The position numbers and the translations under genes are program-made. 27,781 bases of DNA from Caldisericaceae bacterium (GTDB lineage Bacteria; Calditrichota; Calditrichia; Calditrichales; Calditrichaceae). The DNA lies in contig JAGHBR010000316.1 of the NCBI GenBank assembly GCA_021160885.1, positions 1 to 27,781 of the forward strand. Reading direction: 5' to 3'. The notes under the pieces are model-generated. The model made no database searches, was not told the DNA's origin, and saw only the letters and a program-made list of their open reading frames with translations. Positions within the stretch are counted from its first letter, which is position 1. Each line of letters starts with the position of its first letter. Positions 7,258-17,620 of this stretch are shown here, piece after piece.

Positions 7258-10047
7258 CTAACCGTTTAACACATCTTTAATCTTCTTGGCCAAATCAATA
7301 GGCGAAAAGGGCTTCTGTAAAAAATTGGTCAACTCTTTTTCGGGCACCGATTTAAGTTCGTTGTCAGTGTAGCCAGAAATAAACAACACCGGCAATTCCG
7401 GATGACTTTGATGAACCATGTCGGCTAATTTTTGCCCACTTAAATTAGGCATAATTACATCAGTAATTAACAAATCAAATTTCTTTGAGGACTCTTTAAG
7501 TTTTTCTAAAGCTTCTTTACCATCACGTGCAGCCGTAACTTTAAATCCAAAGTAAGAAAGGGAACGACTGATTAAATTACGCACATCCAGATCATCTTCA
7601 ACCAATAAAATGGATGCCGAGCCGAACAATTCTTCTGCTGAGGACTGTTCAGCTTTAGTTGTCTGAGAATCTTCGCCATCAGCTTTGGGAAAATAAATGT
7701 CAAAAATAGCGCCATGACCCGGAGCGCTTGTTACATAAATCAATCCATCATTTTGTTTAACAATGCCGTAAACCGTGGACAGGCCAAGCCCAGTTCCCTC
7801 GCCCACTCCACGAGTCGTAAAGAATGGTTCAAAAATATGTTTTAATGTTTCCTCGTCCATGCCAACTCCGGTATCGGTGATAGACAGTTGAACAAAAGGG
7901 CCGCTTCTTGCGCCTTCGTTTTCCGAAATAAATTCTTCATTAAGAGTTACATTTCGGGTTATTATGGTAAGTTTACCACCTTCTGGCATGGCTTGTTTGG
8001 CATTAACAATCAAATTTAATAAAATTTGCTCAATCTGGTGTTTGTCCGATTCGATGGTCCAAAGATCAGAAGAAAGTTGTTTTTCAACTAAAATATTTTC
8101 GCCAATTAAACTTTGAACCATGGGGAAGTAATCTTCGATCACTTTATTCAGATTCAATTTTTGAATCTGGCGCATTTGTTTGCGGCTAAAGGCCAGCAAT
8201 TGACTGGTCAGGCTTTTGGCTTTTTCGCCCGCCTGTAAAATTTGTTCAACCTTTTTACGGTTAGGGTCATCTTCCGATGAGGAGTAAAGTAATAGTTGTG
8301 CATAACCATTGATAACGGTTAACAGATTATTGAAATCATGCGCAATACCTCCGGCTAAACGACCAATGGCTTCCATTTTCTGTGATTGAAGCAATTGTCG
8401 TTCCAATTTCTTTTTTTCGCTAATATCTTCCTGAATGCCAAGAAAATGCGTTATTTGATTGTGTTCATTTTTTATGGGTGTTATGAGCTGCCTTGCCCAG
8501 TAAAGGCTCCCGTCCTTTTTCCTGTTAATAATTTCATCCGTCCAGGCTTCGCCTTTCTTAATAGTTTCCCAGAGATTAACGTAAAATTCTTCCGGCATTT
8601 CACCTGATTTCAAGATGTTGGGATTTTTCCCAATAGCTTCTGTTTTTGAATAGCCAGAAATTTTGGAGAATGCCGGATTAACATATTCTATTTTCCCCTT
8701 GCTGTCCGTGATGATAATGGCCACCGGACTCTCTTTAATGCCTGTCAAAAGCAAGCGAATGATTTGATCCTTGGCCTTTTTCTCGGTAATATCAAACAGG
8801 GTGCCTAAAATGGCCGTTTTCCCCTGGTATTCTATGCGCGAAGCCAGCAGTTCAATTTCCAGCTTTTGATTGTACTTGTCTTTTCCGCTAAATTCTATGT
8901 GCAATGCTTCATCTTTACTGTTGAGAATTTTCTCAAATATCTCTTTAATCAGCGCGTGATTGCTCGGATGACACAGATCAAGAAAAGACCCGAGCTGTAA
9001 AATTTCTTTGGGATTGTCGTATTTAAAAATGTTAGCCATTTGCGGATTGACGTATTTAAATTTTTCGTCATGGACAAGAAAAACACCGACCAGCGCATTT
9101 TCACTCAAAACACGGTATTTATACTCGCTTTCTTCCAATGCTTTTAGAGCTTTTTGCTGTAACTCTTCTAATTCAAACTTATGAAGAGCAAAGGCCAGAT
9201 CATCGCAGAGCTCTTTAAAAAGTTCAACAATTTCATCACTGGGGAAAAACGTCGGCGCCAGAAAGGTAGTCAAAAGGCCGTATTGATTGTTTCTGAATTT
9301 TATTTGATAACTCATGTGATAATGTTCTTTTTTTCCCTTATTCAAAGGACATAGCTGACAGTCGTTATCGCTGTTTTTAAAGGTAACTACCTTATCAGAA
9401 TTCAAAGCCTGTTTTAAGCAGATGGGTAATTCAGCATTATGAATATAATTCTTAAGATCAGCTATTTCTGCACAACCTTCAGGATAATAATAGAATTTTG
9501 GAAGGCTAAAACGGATGTCGGTAACAATCAGGCTCGAAGCAAAAACACCAGATTTCACCAACAGTTGCGCTGTGGCGGTTAACAGATCGTTTTTGTCCGT
9601 CTTCTCTAAAATTAAACGATTTAATTTTTGTCTGGTCTTAAGGATTGTGTTTACAATATTTAACCTTTGTTGTGTTTGATGGTTAAAAAGAGCCATCTGA
9701 ATATTAGTGTGCAGGTCGACGCTGCGAATTGGTTTTAGCAAGTATGAAAAAGCATTTTCTACCTGAGCTTGTGCCAAATATTCTTTGTTGGCGTGTGCTG
9801 TCAAAAAGATGATTGGGATGTTTTGTTTTCGTGAAATTATTTTGGCGGTTTCCAGACCATTTAAAGGGCCGCGAATTCGGATATCCATCAGGATTAAATC
9901 TGGTTTTCTGTTTGCTACCAATTCTAAGGCATCATTACCTGAAGCGGCGATTCCGGCAACCTGATAATTAAATTCTTCTAAAATTTGTTGCAGATGCGAT
10001 ACGACAAGAGCATCGTCTTCAACAATAAAAATGCGTGGAGTATCCAT
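7258..10047 (-). CDS. soluble hybrid sensor histidine kinase (REC-GAF-PAS-PAS-HisKA-HATPase-REC)
   Basis: 929 residues with no membrane segment. An N-terminal receiver domain (1-120) has phospho-acceptor D55 in LILMDIRI and the conserved K105. A GAF-like region (about 130-290) contains a CxxC pair, C230/C233. Two PAS domains follow (about 305-425 and 430-545). HisKA has H570 in GGIAHDFNN. The ATPase has N682 in NLIVNAKQAM, DTGVGM at 725-730 and GTGLGL at 751-756. A C-terminal receiver has D863 in LLITDVIMP. The architecture allows phosphoryl input at the N-terminal receiver and relay from H570 to D863 and then to an unlinked phosphotransfer protein. It starts 12 bp after the upstream membrane kinase, so the two are probably cotranscribed and may signal to each other. 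The signal and output are unknown. Confidence 0.93.
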   Translation of the reverse strand: MDTPRIFIVEDDALVVSHLQQILEEFNYQVAGIAASGNDALELVANRKPDLILMDIRIRGPLNGLETAKIISRKQNIPIIFLTAHANKEYLAQAQVENAFSYLLKPIRSVDLHTNIQMALFNHQTQQRLNIVNTILKTRQKLNRLILEKTDKNDLLTATAQLLVKSGVFASSLIVTDIRFSLPKFYYYPEGCAEIADLKNYIHNAELPICLKQALNSDKVVTFKNSDNDCQLCPLNKGKKEHYHMSYQIKFRNNQYGLLTTFLAPTFFPSDEIVELFKELCDDLAFALHKFELEELQQKALKALEESEYKYRVLSENALVGVFLVHDEKFKYVNPQMANIFKYDNPKEILQLGSFLDLCHPSNHALIKEIFEKILNSKDEALHIEFSGKDKYNQKLEIELLASRIEYQGKTAILGTLFDITEKKAKDQIIRLLLTGIKESPVAIIITDSKGKIEYVNPAFSKISGYSKTEAIGKNPNILKSGEMPEEFYVNLWETIKKGEAWTDEIINRKKDGSLYWARQLITPIKNEHNQITHFLGIQEDISEKKKLERQLLQSQKMEAIGRLAGGIAHDFNNLLTVINGYAQLLLYSSSEDDPNRKKVEQILQAGEKAKSLTSQLLAFSRKQMRQIQKLNLNKVIEDYFPMVQSLIGENILVEKQLSSDLWTIESDKHQIEQILLNLIVNAKQAMPEGGKLTIITRNVTLNEEFISENEGARSGPFVQLSITDTGVGMDEETLKHIFEPFFTTRGVGEGTGLGLSTVYGIVKQNDGLIYVTSAPGHGAIFDIYFPKADGEDSQTTKAEQSSAEELFGSASILLVEDDLDVRNLISRSLSYFGFKVTAARDGKEALEKLKESSKKFDLLITDVIMPNLSGQKLADMVHQSHPELPVLFISGYTDNELKSVPEKELTNFLQKPFSPIDLAKKIKDVLNG

Positions 10048-10059
10048 TTAAACCCACCC

Positions 10060-13000
10060 TTACTTCTTTGAAAATTGAATATTTATTTCTGCACCTTGTC
10101 CGCTATTAAAGTTAATCTTTCCACCCAACTGATGTGTTGCCCACAAGTGCACTAACTTTAACCCCATTGAATTTAGTGAACTTAAATCATTTCCCACTGA
10201 AAATCCAATTCCGGTATCCCAAATAGTTAATTGATAGTTGCTTTGCTTTTCTTTGAATCCAATGTAAATTTCTTTTTTAGTAAAATCGCCATTGGTAAAA
10301 GCATATTTAAATGCATTGCTCACTAATTCATTAACAATTAAACCGCAGGGCAATGCTTTATCTACTGTAAGTGTTATATCGTCCACATCAATTAAAATGT
10401 TTACATCTTTAATATTTGCAAAAGAGTGTCTGACATTAGTCAATAAATTCTGTAAATAACTTTTCATGTCAATGGCGGCTAAATTGGTAGAATGGTACAA
10501 TTGTTCATAAACCAGACTCATTGCTTTTAATTGGTTTTGCAGATCATTAAAAATTTCTTTGCTGTCTACATCTTTAACCTGGTTCTTGTTCATCTGAATT
10601 AGGTAGAATAAACTTTGTAAATTGTTTTTAACGCGGTGATGTACTTCCTGTAACAATATCTCTTTCTCACTTAAGGCCTGGCTTAATTTTAATTCGCTTT
10701 CTTTTCGATTGGTAATATCGCGCACCACAGCAACATAGCCATGTATTTTTTGGTCGATGAGCATGGGCGTGATATTAGCGGAAAACCACTTTATTTGCCC
10801 ATTTGTTAGGCTCTGGTTAAACTCTAATTTTACTGTTTGCCCCTCATTTAATTTTTTTATGGTTGCTTTTAACTGTAGTTTTAATGTTCTTGGCAGATAT
10901 CTAAAAATTGGTTTTCCGATAAACCTGCTAAAATCAAGATTCAAATTTTGAGGATTAGGTGTATTAAAAAACAGCAATTTCCCATTTGGATCAAACAGAA
11001 ATACCATGTCGATCATACTGGTTAAAATACTTTTAAACCGCTCTTCGGATTCCTGCAGGGCGTGTTGATATTTTAAACGATCGGTAATGTCGCGAATTAT
11101 TATCAAATTAACAATTCGCCCCTGGTATTCTAAAGGTGTCAGAACTACTTCCACGTCAATTTCCGTCCCATCGAGGGCAATGTGTTTTTCCTGTACCAAC
11201 GGTTGGTTCTTTCCCGTTTTAGCAGCTGCAATGATTCGTTCTTTTACCAACTCGCGATAATCAGGATGAATAAAATTTAAGAAAGGTAAACCAATCAGGT
11301 CGTTTATGGACTTGGCGTGATAAATTTTAGCCGCTGCCTGATTGGCAAATAAAACACTTCCGTTTTCATAAACAATAATAGCATCGGGTGATTGCTCAAC
11401 TAAACTTCGGTAGCGAGTTTCACTTTCTTTAAGGGCTAACTCGATTCTCTTTCGTTCACTAATATCTACCAAAACACCTCTAATTCCATTAACTTCGTCT
11501 CTGCGTAAAATCGCTGTGGCAAATATTAGCACGGGAAACAATTTTCCATCTTTCCGCAATGCTAAAAATTCATTGGAAGGAGGTTGTTTAAAATTTAAAA
11601 TGGAATTAAAAAATTCCTCAACTTTAACTTTTTGACCTTCGGGAAACCATTCCAGAATATTCATCCCATTAAGCATTTCATGCTGACTGTAACCAACCAG
11701 GCGGGTGGCGAAAGAATTAACGTAGGTCAGCCTTAATTTAGGATCGCTTTCAAAAACACATTGAGGCAGTAAATTGGCCATCTCTTTAAATCGGCGTTCG
11801 CTTTCAACAAGCTGATCTTTGGCCTTCTTTTGCTCAGTAATGTCTTCCAGAACACCTTCAAAATACACTTCATTGGTCTCAGCATCACGGTAAATCTTGG
11901 CGGTATCACGTACCCAAATAATATTACCGTCTTTTCTCTTCAATCTGGTCTCATGCGTGTGTTGCTTTTCACTGAATTTTAACAGGTTTTTCCACAATGT
12001 GTAGGTTTTTTTATCAGTATAAAGGGAAAAAAAATTAATTTTATTTAATTCGTCAAAAGAGTCATAGCCCAAAAGCTTAAGCATGGCCGGGTTAGCCGCA
12101 ATAATATTGCCATCTTGTGTAATACGGTAAAGTCCAACCGGCACATTCTCGAATAAATTTCGGTAGCGTTTTTCGCTTTCTTGCAAGGCAAAATGCGCTT
12201 CGCGTTCTTTGGTAATATCACGTACCGTACCTAATACAGCGGTCTTCCCCTGATATAAGATGGTGTTTACATTGAATTCACAAATCTTGAGTTTACCGCT
12301 TTTGGTAATTATTCTGGTTGTGTATTGATGCGGCGAAAAACTGCCTTTTTTGCGAGCATTGGCAAAATTAACCAATTTGTCACGATCATCAGGATGGATT
12401 AGTTGAAAAATATCAATCTTGTAAAGTTCTTCTTTGTCGTAGCCGGAAAGTGTTTTAAGGCTTTCATTAACAAATAAAAATTTATTATTACGATAGATAA
12501 AAATTGCATCGTGACTCTGTTCTACAATTTGTCTGTATTTTTCTTCGCTTTCGTTTAAAGCCTTTTCAAACCGCTTTTTATCTGTAACATTATTGGAATA
12601 CAGCACAATGCTTTTTCCAGATTCATTTTCAATAACGACACCAGAACAGTCAATAATGCCCGATTTCCGGCCCTTGATTTTAAATTCTAATTCTGATCTG
12701 AATTCCGGCTGTTCAGTAAGATGCATTAACCATTGTTTAAAAATCCTTTGTGATTTGGCCGTTAAAAGCTCGGTAAAATTTTTACCCTCCAATTTGTCCA
12801 ATCTTATCTTAGTTTGCTGAAAGAATATTGGATTAGCCCGTAGAATGGTGCCATCTGTTTTTAACAAATGAATCCAAATATTGGCAGATTCGAAAAGAGA
12901 ACGAAATCGTTGTTCGCTTTGCTGAAGCTTATAATGGCGCAATAATACATTCCAGATTAGAACGGATATGATCAAAACAAAAATTAGATTTAAAATAAAA

Positions 13001-13800
13001 TATTTGTCTTTTGTAACATCTAATTGACTTTTTATAAAATTTTCTGTTGGGTCAATCGTTACTTTCCAGTATTGATCTCCGATTTTAACAAGGGATTCCT
13101 GGTAGTATTCGGAAACAATTAAAGAAGGAGCGGATTGAAAAATAGAATCACCATCCAGAGTCGTTATTTTGACTTTAAAATTTTGTCTTAAAAAGGGATT
13201 GCCCAAACAATATTTAATTAAGGTATCGGTCTTAAAAACGACATTGATAAAACCAAATATTTGTTCGTTTTGAAACAATGGCCGGTAAGAAGCAAACCCC
13301 TGCCCGCCCTGTAACAAAGGAACCACAGGCGAACAGGTAATTTTTTTTGAATCGATGGCTTTTTGTATAGCGGTTTTAACGCTTTGGGCAGGATGAAAGT
13401 GCAAATCTTTGTTCAAGGCTTGTTCATTACCTTCTAAAGGATTTACAATGCGAATCGTCCAGTCCGCATCAATCCAATTGATGGCTTGAATGCCAGAATA
13501 AATTTTTAGCAAATTGGCTACGTCTTTTTTGAATTTTTGAGAAGATTGTACATATTGTTCTGTCCAGTTTAATGCTAAATAGTCCGCTATAGTAAAGCGC
13601 TGATTGATCCAGCTTTCCAGACGAAACGATGTTTGCTCAGTCATTAAACCTGTCAGCTCTTTCAAAGACTGACGCTTTTGCTCCCGATCGTGCAGCCACA
13701 AGAAACTCAAAATAAAGGCCAGTAGAAAAAACAGAATCAATGGCCCAATTAAAGAAAATCCTTTTTTCGGAAAAATGTTTAATATCCTTTTTGAAATCAT
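10060..13800 (-). CDS. membrane sensor histidine kinase: CHASE, six PAS domains, HisKA_2, HATPase
   Basis: 1246 residues. A membrane helix at 17-36 and another at about 268-287 bracket an extracytoplasmic sensor (about 60-250) that looks like a CHASE domain (SGIQAINWID, then SPVVPLLQGGQGFASYRPLF). Six PAS domains follow in series at roughly 297-415, 420-540, 545-665, 668-790, 792-912 and 915-1035, each ending in a DIT-type PAC turn and an ESE linker. The phospho-acceptor box HHRVKNN at 1054-1060 marks the HisKA_2 subclass, and the ATPase has LIVNELVSNAFKYAF and DTGIGF. There is no receiver domain of its own, so the receivers of the neighbouring hybrid kinase are plausible partners (inference). 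The start ATG has only a weak GGAT upstream. The sensed ligand cannot be deduced. Confidence 0.92.
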   Translation of the reverse strand: MISKRILNIFPKKGFSLIGPLILFFLLAFILSFLWLHDREQKRQSLKELTGLMTEQTSFRLESWINQRFTIADYLALNWTEQYVQSSQKFKKDVANLLKIYSGIQAINWIDADWTIRIVNPLEGNEQALNKDLHFHPAQSVKTAIQKAIDSKKITCSPVVPLLQGGQGFASYRPLFQNEQIFGFINVVFKTDTLIKYCLGNPFLRQNFKVKITTLDGDSIFQSAPSLIVSEYYQESLVKIGDQYWKVTIDPTENFIKSQLDVTKDKYFILNLIFVLIISVLIWNVLLRHYKLQQSEQRFRSLFESANIWIHLLKTDGTILRANPIFFQQTKIRLDKLEGKNFTELLTAKSQRIFKQWLMHLTEQPEFRSELEFKIKGRKSGIIDCSGVVIENESGKSIVLYSNNVTDKKRFEKALNESEEKYRQIVEQSHDAIFIYRNNKFLFVNESLKTLSGYDKEELYKIDIFQLIHPDDRDKLVNFANARKKGSFSPHQYTTRIITKSGKLKICEFNVNTILYQGKTAVLGTVRDITKEREAHFALQESEKRYRNLFENVPVGLYRITQDGNIIAANPAMLKLLGYDSFDELNKINFFSLYTDKKTYTLWKNLLKFSEKQHTHETRLKRKDGNIIWVRDTAKIYRDAETNEVYFEGVLEDITEQKKAKDQLVESERRFKEMANLLPQCVFESDPKLRLTYVNSFATRLVGYSQHEMLNGMNILEWFPEGQKVKVEEFFNSILNFKQPPSNEFLALRKDGKLFPVLIFATAILRRDEVNGIRGVLVDISERKRIELALKESETRYRSLVEQSPDAIIVYENGSVLFANQAAAKIYHAKSINDLIGLPFLNFIHPDYRELVKERIIAAAKTGKNQPLVQEKHIALDGTEIDVEVVLTPLEYQGRIVNLIIIRDITDRLKYQHALQESEERFKSILTSMIDMVFLFDPNGKLLFFNTPNPQNLNLDFSRFIGKPIFRYLPRTLKLQLKATIKKLNEGQTVKLEFNQSLTNGQIKWFSANITPMLIDQKIHGYVAVVRDITNRKESELKLSQALSEKEILLQEVHHRVKNNLQSLFYLIQMNKNQVKDVDSKEIFNDLQNQLKAMSLVYEQLYHSTNLAAIDMKSYLQNLLTNVRHSFANIKDVNILIDVDDITLTVDKALPCGLIVNELVSNAFKYAFTNGDFTKKEIYIGFKEKQSNYQLTIWDTGIGFSVGNDLSSLNSMGLKLVHLWATHQLGGKINFNSGQGAEINIQFSKK

Positions 13801-13937
13801 AATCCATTCTTTAAATTTAAATATTTAAAATGATCGACAAAACTGCTTTTTTCTTTATCTTAATCAAAAAACAACTAACTGCACCAGTCAAACATTTTTT
13901 AAGTTAGCTTAATAAGGTGGCTTAATTGATGATAAAA

Positions 13938-14438
13938 TTATTTTTGAAACAGATCTCTTAATAGGATACGCTTCATTCGTCCATTTTTGTATTTTTGTTG
14001 CATGTCAGCCAATTCCTGCTCGAAGGGACCGATTTCCCAAAAATATCTGTCGTCTAAAAATTGCAGCGGCGTATTTGTATCATTTAAAGGACAAATATCA
14101 CGATACTCTACCTTCAGGCCGCTTTCGTTGTACTCGAACCAGCGCAGGGGCAGTCCCTGAGTACGACAGACATAAGGTCGAAAAGGATAAATGCGGCAGA
14201 GATCATGCTCGTCTAAAAAGGCGCACTTTCCTTTTGGATGAGGTTGTTGTTTCAAAACATCCGGAGCCATTTTTTTAATGTAATCCGCCTCAACCTCAAA
14301 CACTGTAATTCCGTCCAAACAGCAATCGGCACAACCGGGCTTACAGTGTAAGCGCTCTTTGTTTAGCTCCTCTAACTGGCGAGCTTTTTGGTCAACTTTT
14401 TCGTAAAAAGTTTTTAAAAGTTCAATGGGAGTTTCCAT
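13938..14438 (-). CDS. YkgJ-family cysteine-cluster protein
   Basis: 166 residues with the family signature: C32xxxC36xxC39C40 near the N-terminus, then C72, C81 and C91 in the pattern GKCAFLDEHDLCRIYPFRPYVCR, plus C116. Eight cysteines suggest binding of an Fe-S cluster or zinc; proteins of this family (UPF0153/CxxCxxCC) are poorly characterised. I chose the ATG at 14438; five more codons upstream would need a TTG without a ribosome site. It is divergent from the flavin/Fe-S dehydrogenase across about 120 bp, which hints at shared regulation but does not prove it. Confidence 0.8.
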   Translation of the reverse strand: METPIELLKTFYEKVDQKARQLEELNKERLHCKPGCADCCLDGITVFEVEADYIKKMAPDVLKQQPHPKGKCAFLDEHDLCRIYPFRPYVCRTQGLPLRWFEYNESGLKVEYRDICPLNDTNTPLQFLDDRYFWEIGPFEQELADMQQKYKNGRMKRILLRDLFQK

Positions 14439-14558
14439 GATGACTATTTCCAATTTTTTATTACATTTCTGAATAAAATTAAAAAATTATTTGTAAAAAA
14501 ATGGAATTTTTTTGCATGTTTTTGACTTATTTTAAAGAAGCAATAACAAGAGGATAGT

Positions 14559-17396
14559 ATGTTAAGCGGAGACATCCAAAATCTTTACAAACAGCTGGCC
14601 GATTTAATTCCTGAAGAACGATTACTACATGACGATTTAAACACTCTGGCGTATGGTACGGATGCCAGCTTTTATCGATTGATTCCTAAATTGGTGGTAA
14701 AAATCCATAATGAAGATGAAGCCTTGTGGGCTATCCGCGCCTGTGCTGAATTTAAAATCCCTTACACTATCCGGGCAGCGGGTACCAGTCTTTCCGGACA
14801 GGGAATCACGGATTCTGTCCTTTTAGTCATTGAACCATCTGAATGGCGGCATTGGTCAGTAAATGAAGATGCCAGTCGTATCACAGTGCAACCTGGGTTG
14901 ACCGGCGGTAAAATCAATCAATACTTGCAGCCATTTGGTAAAAAGATCGGCCCGGATCCGGCTTCCATCAATCATGCCTTTATTGGCGGCATCGTTTCCA
15001 ATAATGCCAGTGGCATGACCAGCGGCGTCAGGAAAAACAGTTACTACACTTTAGCCGGTCTGCGCTTGATCTTTAGCGATGGTACGATTCTGGATACCAA
15101 TGATCCCGAAAGTCGGCGCAATTTTTTGGCTACAAAAAAAGATCTAATTGAAAAAATAGCTAATTTACGTAAAAAGATTTTTGACCATTCGGATTGGGTT
15201 TCCAGAATCAAACAAAAATACCAATTGAAAAATACTACCGGTTATGGTCTTAACTCCTTTGTGGATTTCGAAGATCCGATCGATATTATTGAACATTTAA
15301 TGGTTGGATCCGAAGGCACTTTAGCCTTTATCTCTGAAATAACGCTGGAAACGGTGGATGATTTTACCCACAAAGCCGCCAGCCTGATGATTTTCCCGGA
15401 TATTGAAACCGCCTGTAAAGCCATCCCCATTCTACGAACCTGTCAGGTTAATGCAGCCGAATTAATGGATCGCGCTTCCCTGCGCTCGGTGGAAGATAAG
15501 CCTTTGATGCCTGCTTATCTAAAAGAACTTGATCCCAATGCCACCGCTTTATTAGTGGAAACAAGAGCCAATGATGTGCATACTTTAAACCAACAAATTG
15601 ATGAAATTAGCCAGGCTTTAAAAACTTTGCCCATGGTTAAGCCAGTTGAATTTACTAAAGATATTAATGAAATCACTGCACTCTGGAGCGTACGTAAGGG
15701 ATTGTTCCCTTCGGTTTGTGCCAATCGAAAAAAAGGCACAACTGTAGTCATTGAAGACATTGCTGTGCCTTACGAAAACCTGGCCCGAGCTATTCTCGAT
15801 TTGCAGGCTTTGTTTAAAAAATATCATTATGATGAAGCCATCATCTGGGGACATGCTTTTGATGGAAATGTACATTTTGTACTGATTCAGGATTTTACCA
15901 ATCCTGAAGAGGTAAACCGTTACTCTGCTTTTATTGATGAGCTGGTGCATCTGGTTGTACATGAATACGATGGCTCTTTAAAGGCAGAACATGGCACCGG
16001 ACGTAATATGGCTCCATTCGTTAAATTAGAATGGGGCGACGAACTTTACGAAATAATGAAAGAGATCAAGCAAATATTTGATCCCGACCAGCTTATGAAT
16101 CCTGGTGTGGTGATTAATCATGATCCTCAACTGCATTTAAAGTCGTTTAAACCCATGCCACAGGCCCATGATTTAATTGACGACTGCATTGAATGCGGTT
16201 TTTGCGAAAACAGCTGTGTGTCAAGGGGCTTAACCCTTTCGCCCAGACAAAGGATTGTGGTTTACCGTGAAATGCAACAATTGAAACGTAGTGGCGAAGA
16301 ACCTCAACGCCTGGCGATTCTGAATGAACGCTATCAATATTACGGAAATGAAACCTGCGCCACTGACGGCCTTTGCGCCTTAACCTGCCCGGTGAACATC
16401 GATACCGGAAAACTCATTAAAGAATTGCGACATGATCAGCTTTCAGGAATTGCCCGCTGGACAGCCGGCCTGATTGCCGATCACATGGCTTTGGTTACGG
16501 CCCTGATGCGTTTGGGGCTGGGCATGTTAGACCTTAAAAGAAAATTATTTGGCAAAAAGTTCCTGACGACTACCTCTAATGTGCTGCGACGGTTAACGGG
16601 TAACCGGTTTCCACGAATTTCCCCCTACATGCCACGTCCGGCAATCAAGATTAAAACAAATTCGCAATCTGCTCTAAAAAATAATGGCCGTAAAGTGGTT
16701 TACTTTCCCTCATGCATCACGCGTTCCATGGGCGTTTTACCTGACAGCGACCAGGCTGAACCTTTGACCAAACTGACTTACCGCTTGTTGAAAAAAGCTG
16801 GTTTCGAGGTAATTTACCCGGAAAACGTCAATCAACTTTGTTGCGGCATGGCTTTTTCCAGCAAGGGCTATTTCGAAATTGGTCAGCGAAAATCCAAAGA
16901 ATTGGAAGCAGCCCTGCTTAAAGCCAGCGACAACGGAGTGATTCCGGTACTTTCGGATATGAGTCCCTGCTTGTACACCATGAAAGAAAATTTGGATAAA
17001 CGCTTGAAGCTGTACGAACCGATTGAATTCTCATTAAAATTTTTAAGCCCGCATCTTGAATTTAAACCTTTGGATGAACCTATTACCGTTTTTCCGGTTT
17101 GCAGCGCCAAAAAAATGGCCTTAGAAGAACCGCTTTTACAGTTAGCCCAAATGTGCGCAAAAGAAGTAGTGGCGCCAGACACTACCTGCTGTGGCTTTGC
17201 CGGAGATCGCGGATTTACCCATCCAGAACTGAACGCAAATGGGCTTAAATTGTTAAAAGAACAATTGCCCCAAAATATAAAACATGGCTATTCTACCAGC
17301 CGAACCTGTGAGATCGGTTTAAGCGAACACAGCGGTATTACCTTTGAATCGATTCTCTACCTGATTGACCGGGTAACTTCACCCAAAGCCCAATAG
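14559..17396 (+). CDS. FAD/Fe-S 2-hydroxyacid dehydrogenase (GlcD-GlpC fusion type, YdiJ/D-lactate dehydrogenase-like)
   Basis: 945 residues. The N-terminal half is a VAO-type FAD-binding oxidase: pyrophosphate loop RAAGTSLSGQG at 72-82, IGPDPAS at 130-136, GGIVSNNASG at 143-152, VGSEGTLAFISE near 249-260, and the oxidase C-terminal part with HAFDGNVHFVL and KAEHGTGRN. The C-terminal half has a ferredoxin-like region with C543, C546, C549 and C553, then C600, C606 and C610, and two cysteine-rich CCG domains (QLCCGMAF, DTTCCGFAGDRG). Such fusions oxidise a D-2-hydroxyacid (D-lactate, D-2-hydroxyglutarate or glycolate) and pass electrons through Fe-S clusters to the quinone pool or another carrier. 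The exact substrate cannot be fixed. The start has AGAGGAT upstream. It is monocistronic, divergent from the YkgJ-type protein. Confidence 0.9.
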   Translation: MLSGDIQNLYKQLADLIPEERLLHDDLNTLAYGTDASFYRLIPKLVVKIHNEDEALWAIRACAEFKIPYTIRAAGTSLSGQGITDSVLLVIEPSEWRHWSVNEDASRITVQPGLTGGKINQYLQPFGKKIGPDPASINHAFIGGIVSNNASGMTSGVRKNSYYTLAGLRLIFSDGTILDTNDPESRRNFLATKKDLIEKIANLRKKIFDHSDWVSRIKQKYQLKNTTGYGLNSFVDFEDPIDIIEHLMVGSEGTLAFISEITLETVDDFTHKAASLMIFPDIETACKAIPILRTCQVNAAELMDRASLRSVEDKPLMPAYLKELDPNATALLVETRANDVHTLNQQIDEISQALKTLPMVKPVEFTKDINEITALWSVRKGLFPSVCANRKKGTTVVIEDIAVPYENLARAILDLQALFKKYHYDEAIIWGHAFDGNVHFVLIQDFTNPEEVNRYSAFIDELVHLVVHEYDGSLKAEHGTGRNMAPFVKLEWGDELYEIMKEIKQIFDPDQLMNPGVVINHDPQLHLKSFKPMPQAHDLIDDCIECGFCENSCVSRGLTLSPRQRIVVYREMQQLKRSGEEPQRLAILNERYQYYGNETCATDGLCALTCPVNIDTGKLIKELRHDQLSGIARWTAGLIADHMALVTALMRLGLGMLDLKRKLFGKKFLTTTSNVLRRLTGNRFPRISPYMPRPAIKIKTNSQSALKNNGRKVVYFPSCITRSMGVLPDSDQAEPLTKLTYRLLKKAGFEVIYPENVNQLCCGMAFSSKGYFEIGQRKSKELEAALLKASDNGVIPVLSDMSPCLYTMKENLDKRLKLYEPIEFSLKFLSPHLEFKPLDEPITVFPVCSAKKMALEEPLLQLAQMCAKEVVAPDTTCCGFAGDRGFTHPELNANGLKLLKEQLPQNIKHGYSTSRTCEIGLSEHSGITFESILYLIDRVTSPKAQ

Positions 17397-17473
17397 CACA
17401 AAATGGCTTAAATGATTACGGCTGTAAACATTATGCTTAACAGGTCCTTTTCGCAGAATTCTGTGAAGTTAAA

Positions 17474-17598
17474 AGTATAAGGGTATAAGAGTGTAAGAGT
17501 ATAAAGGTTAATGGGATTTTGGTTGAATAGTTGATTGGTTGAATGGAGATAAGAAGTTAAGAGGGTAAGGGTTGAATAAATTAGGAACTGGGAACTTG
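17474..17598. repeat. octamer and heptamer tandem tracts
   Basis: From 17474 to 17505 four 8-nt units run in register (AGTATAAG, GGTATAAG, AGTGTAAG, AGTATAAA). A looser TTGATT/TTGAAT tract follows to about 17545, and GGAACTG-GGAACTT lies at 17584-17597. No gene is supported in 17397-17620; the only other structure is the small palindrome CAGAATTCTG near 17453. Confidence 0.55.
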
Positions 17599-17620
17599 TT
17601 TAGGGGGGGCAGTGCGAAAC

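Noticed and set aside
14454..14558. sigma70-type promoter (TTGACT with TAACAA) ahead of the flavin/Fe-S dehydrogenase
   Set aside because: The implied start would fall in or next to the ribosome site, and the -10 match is poor.
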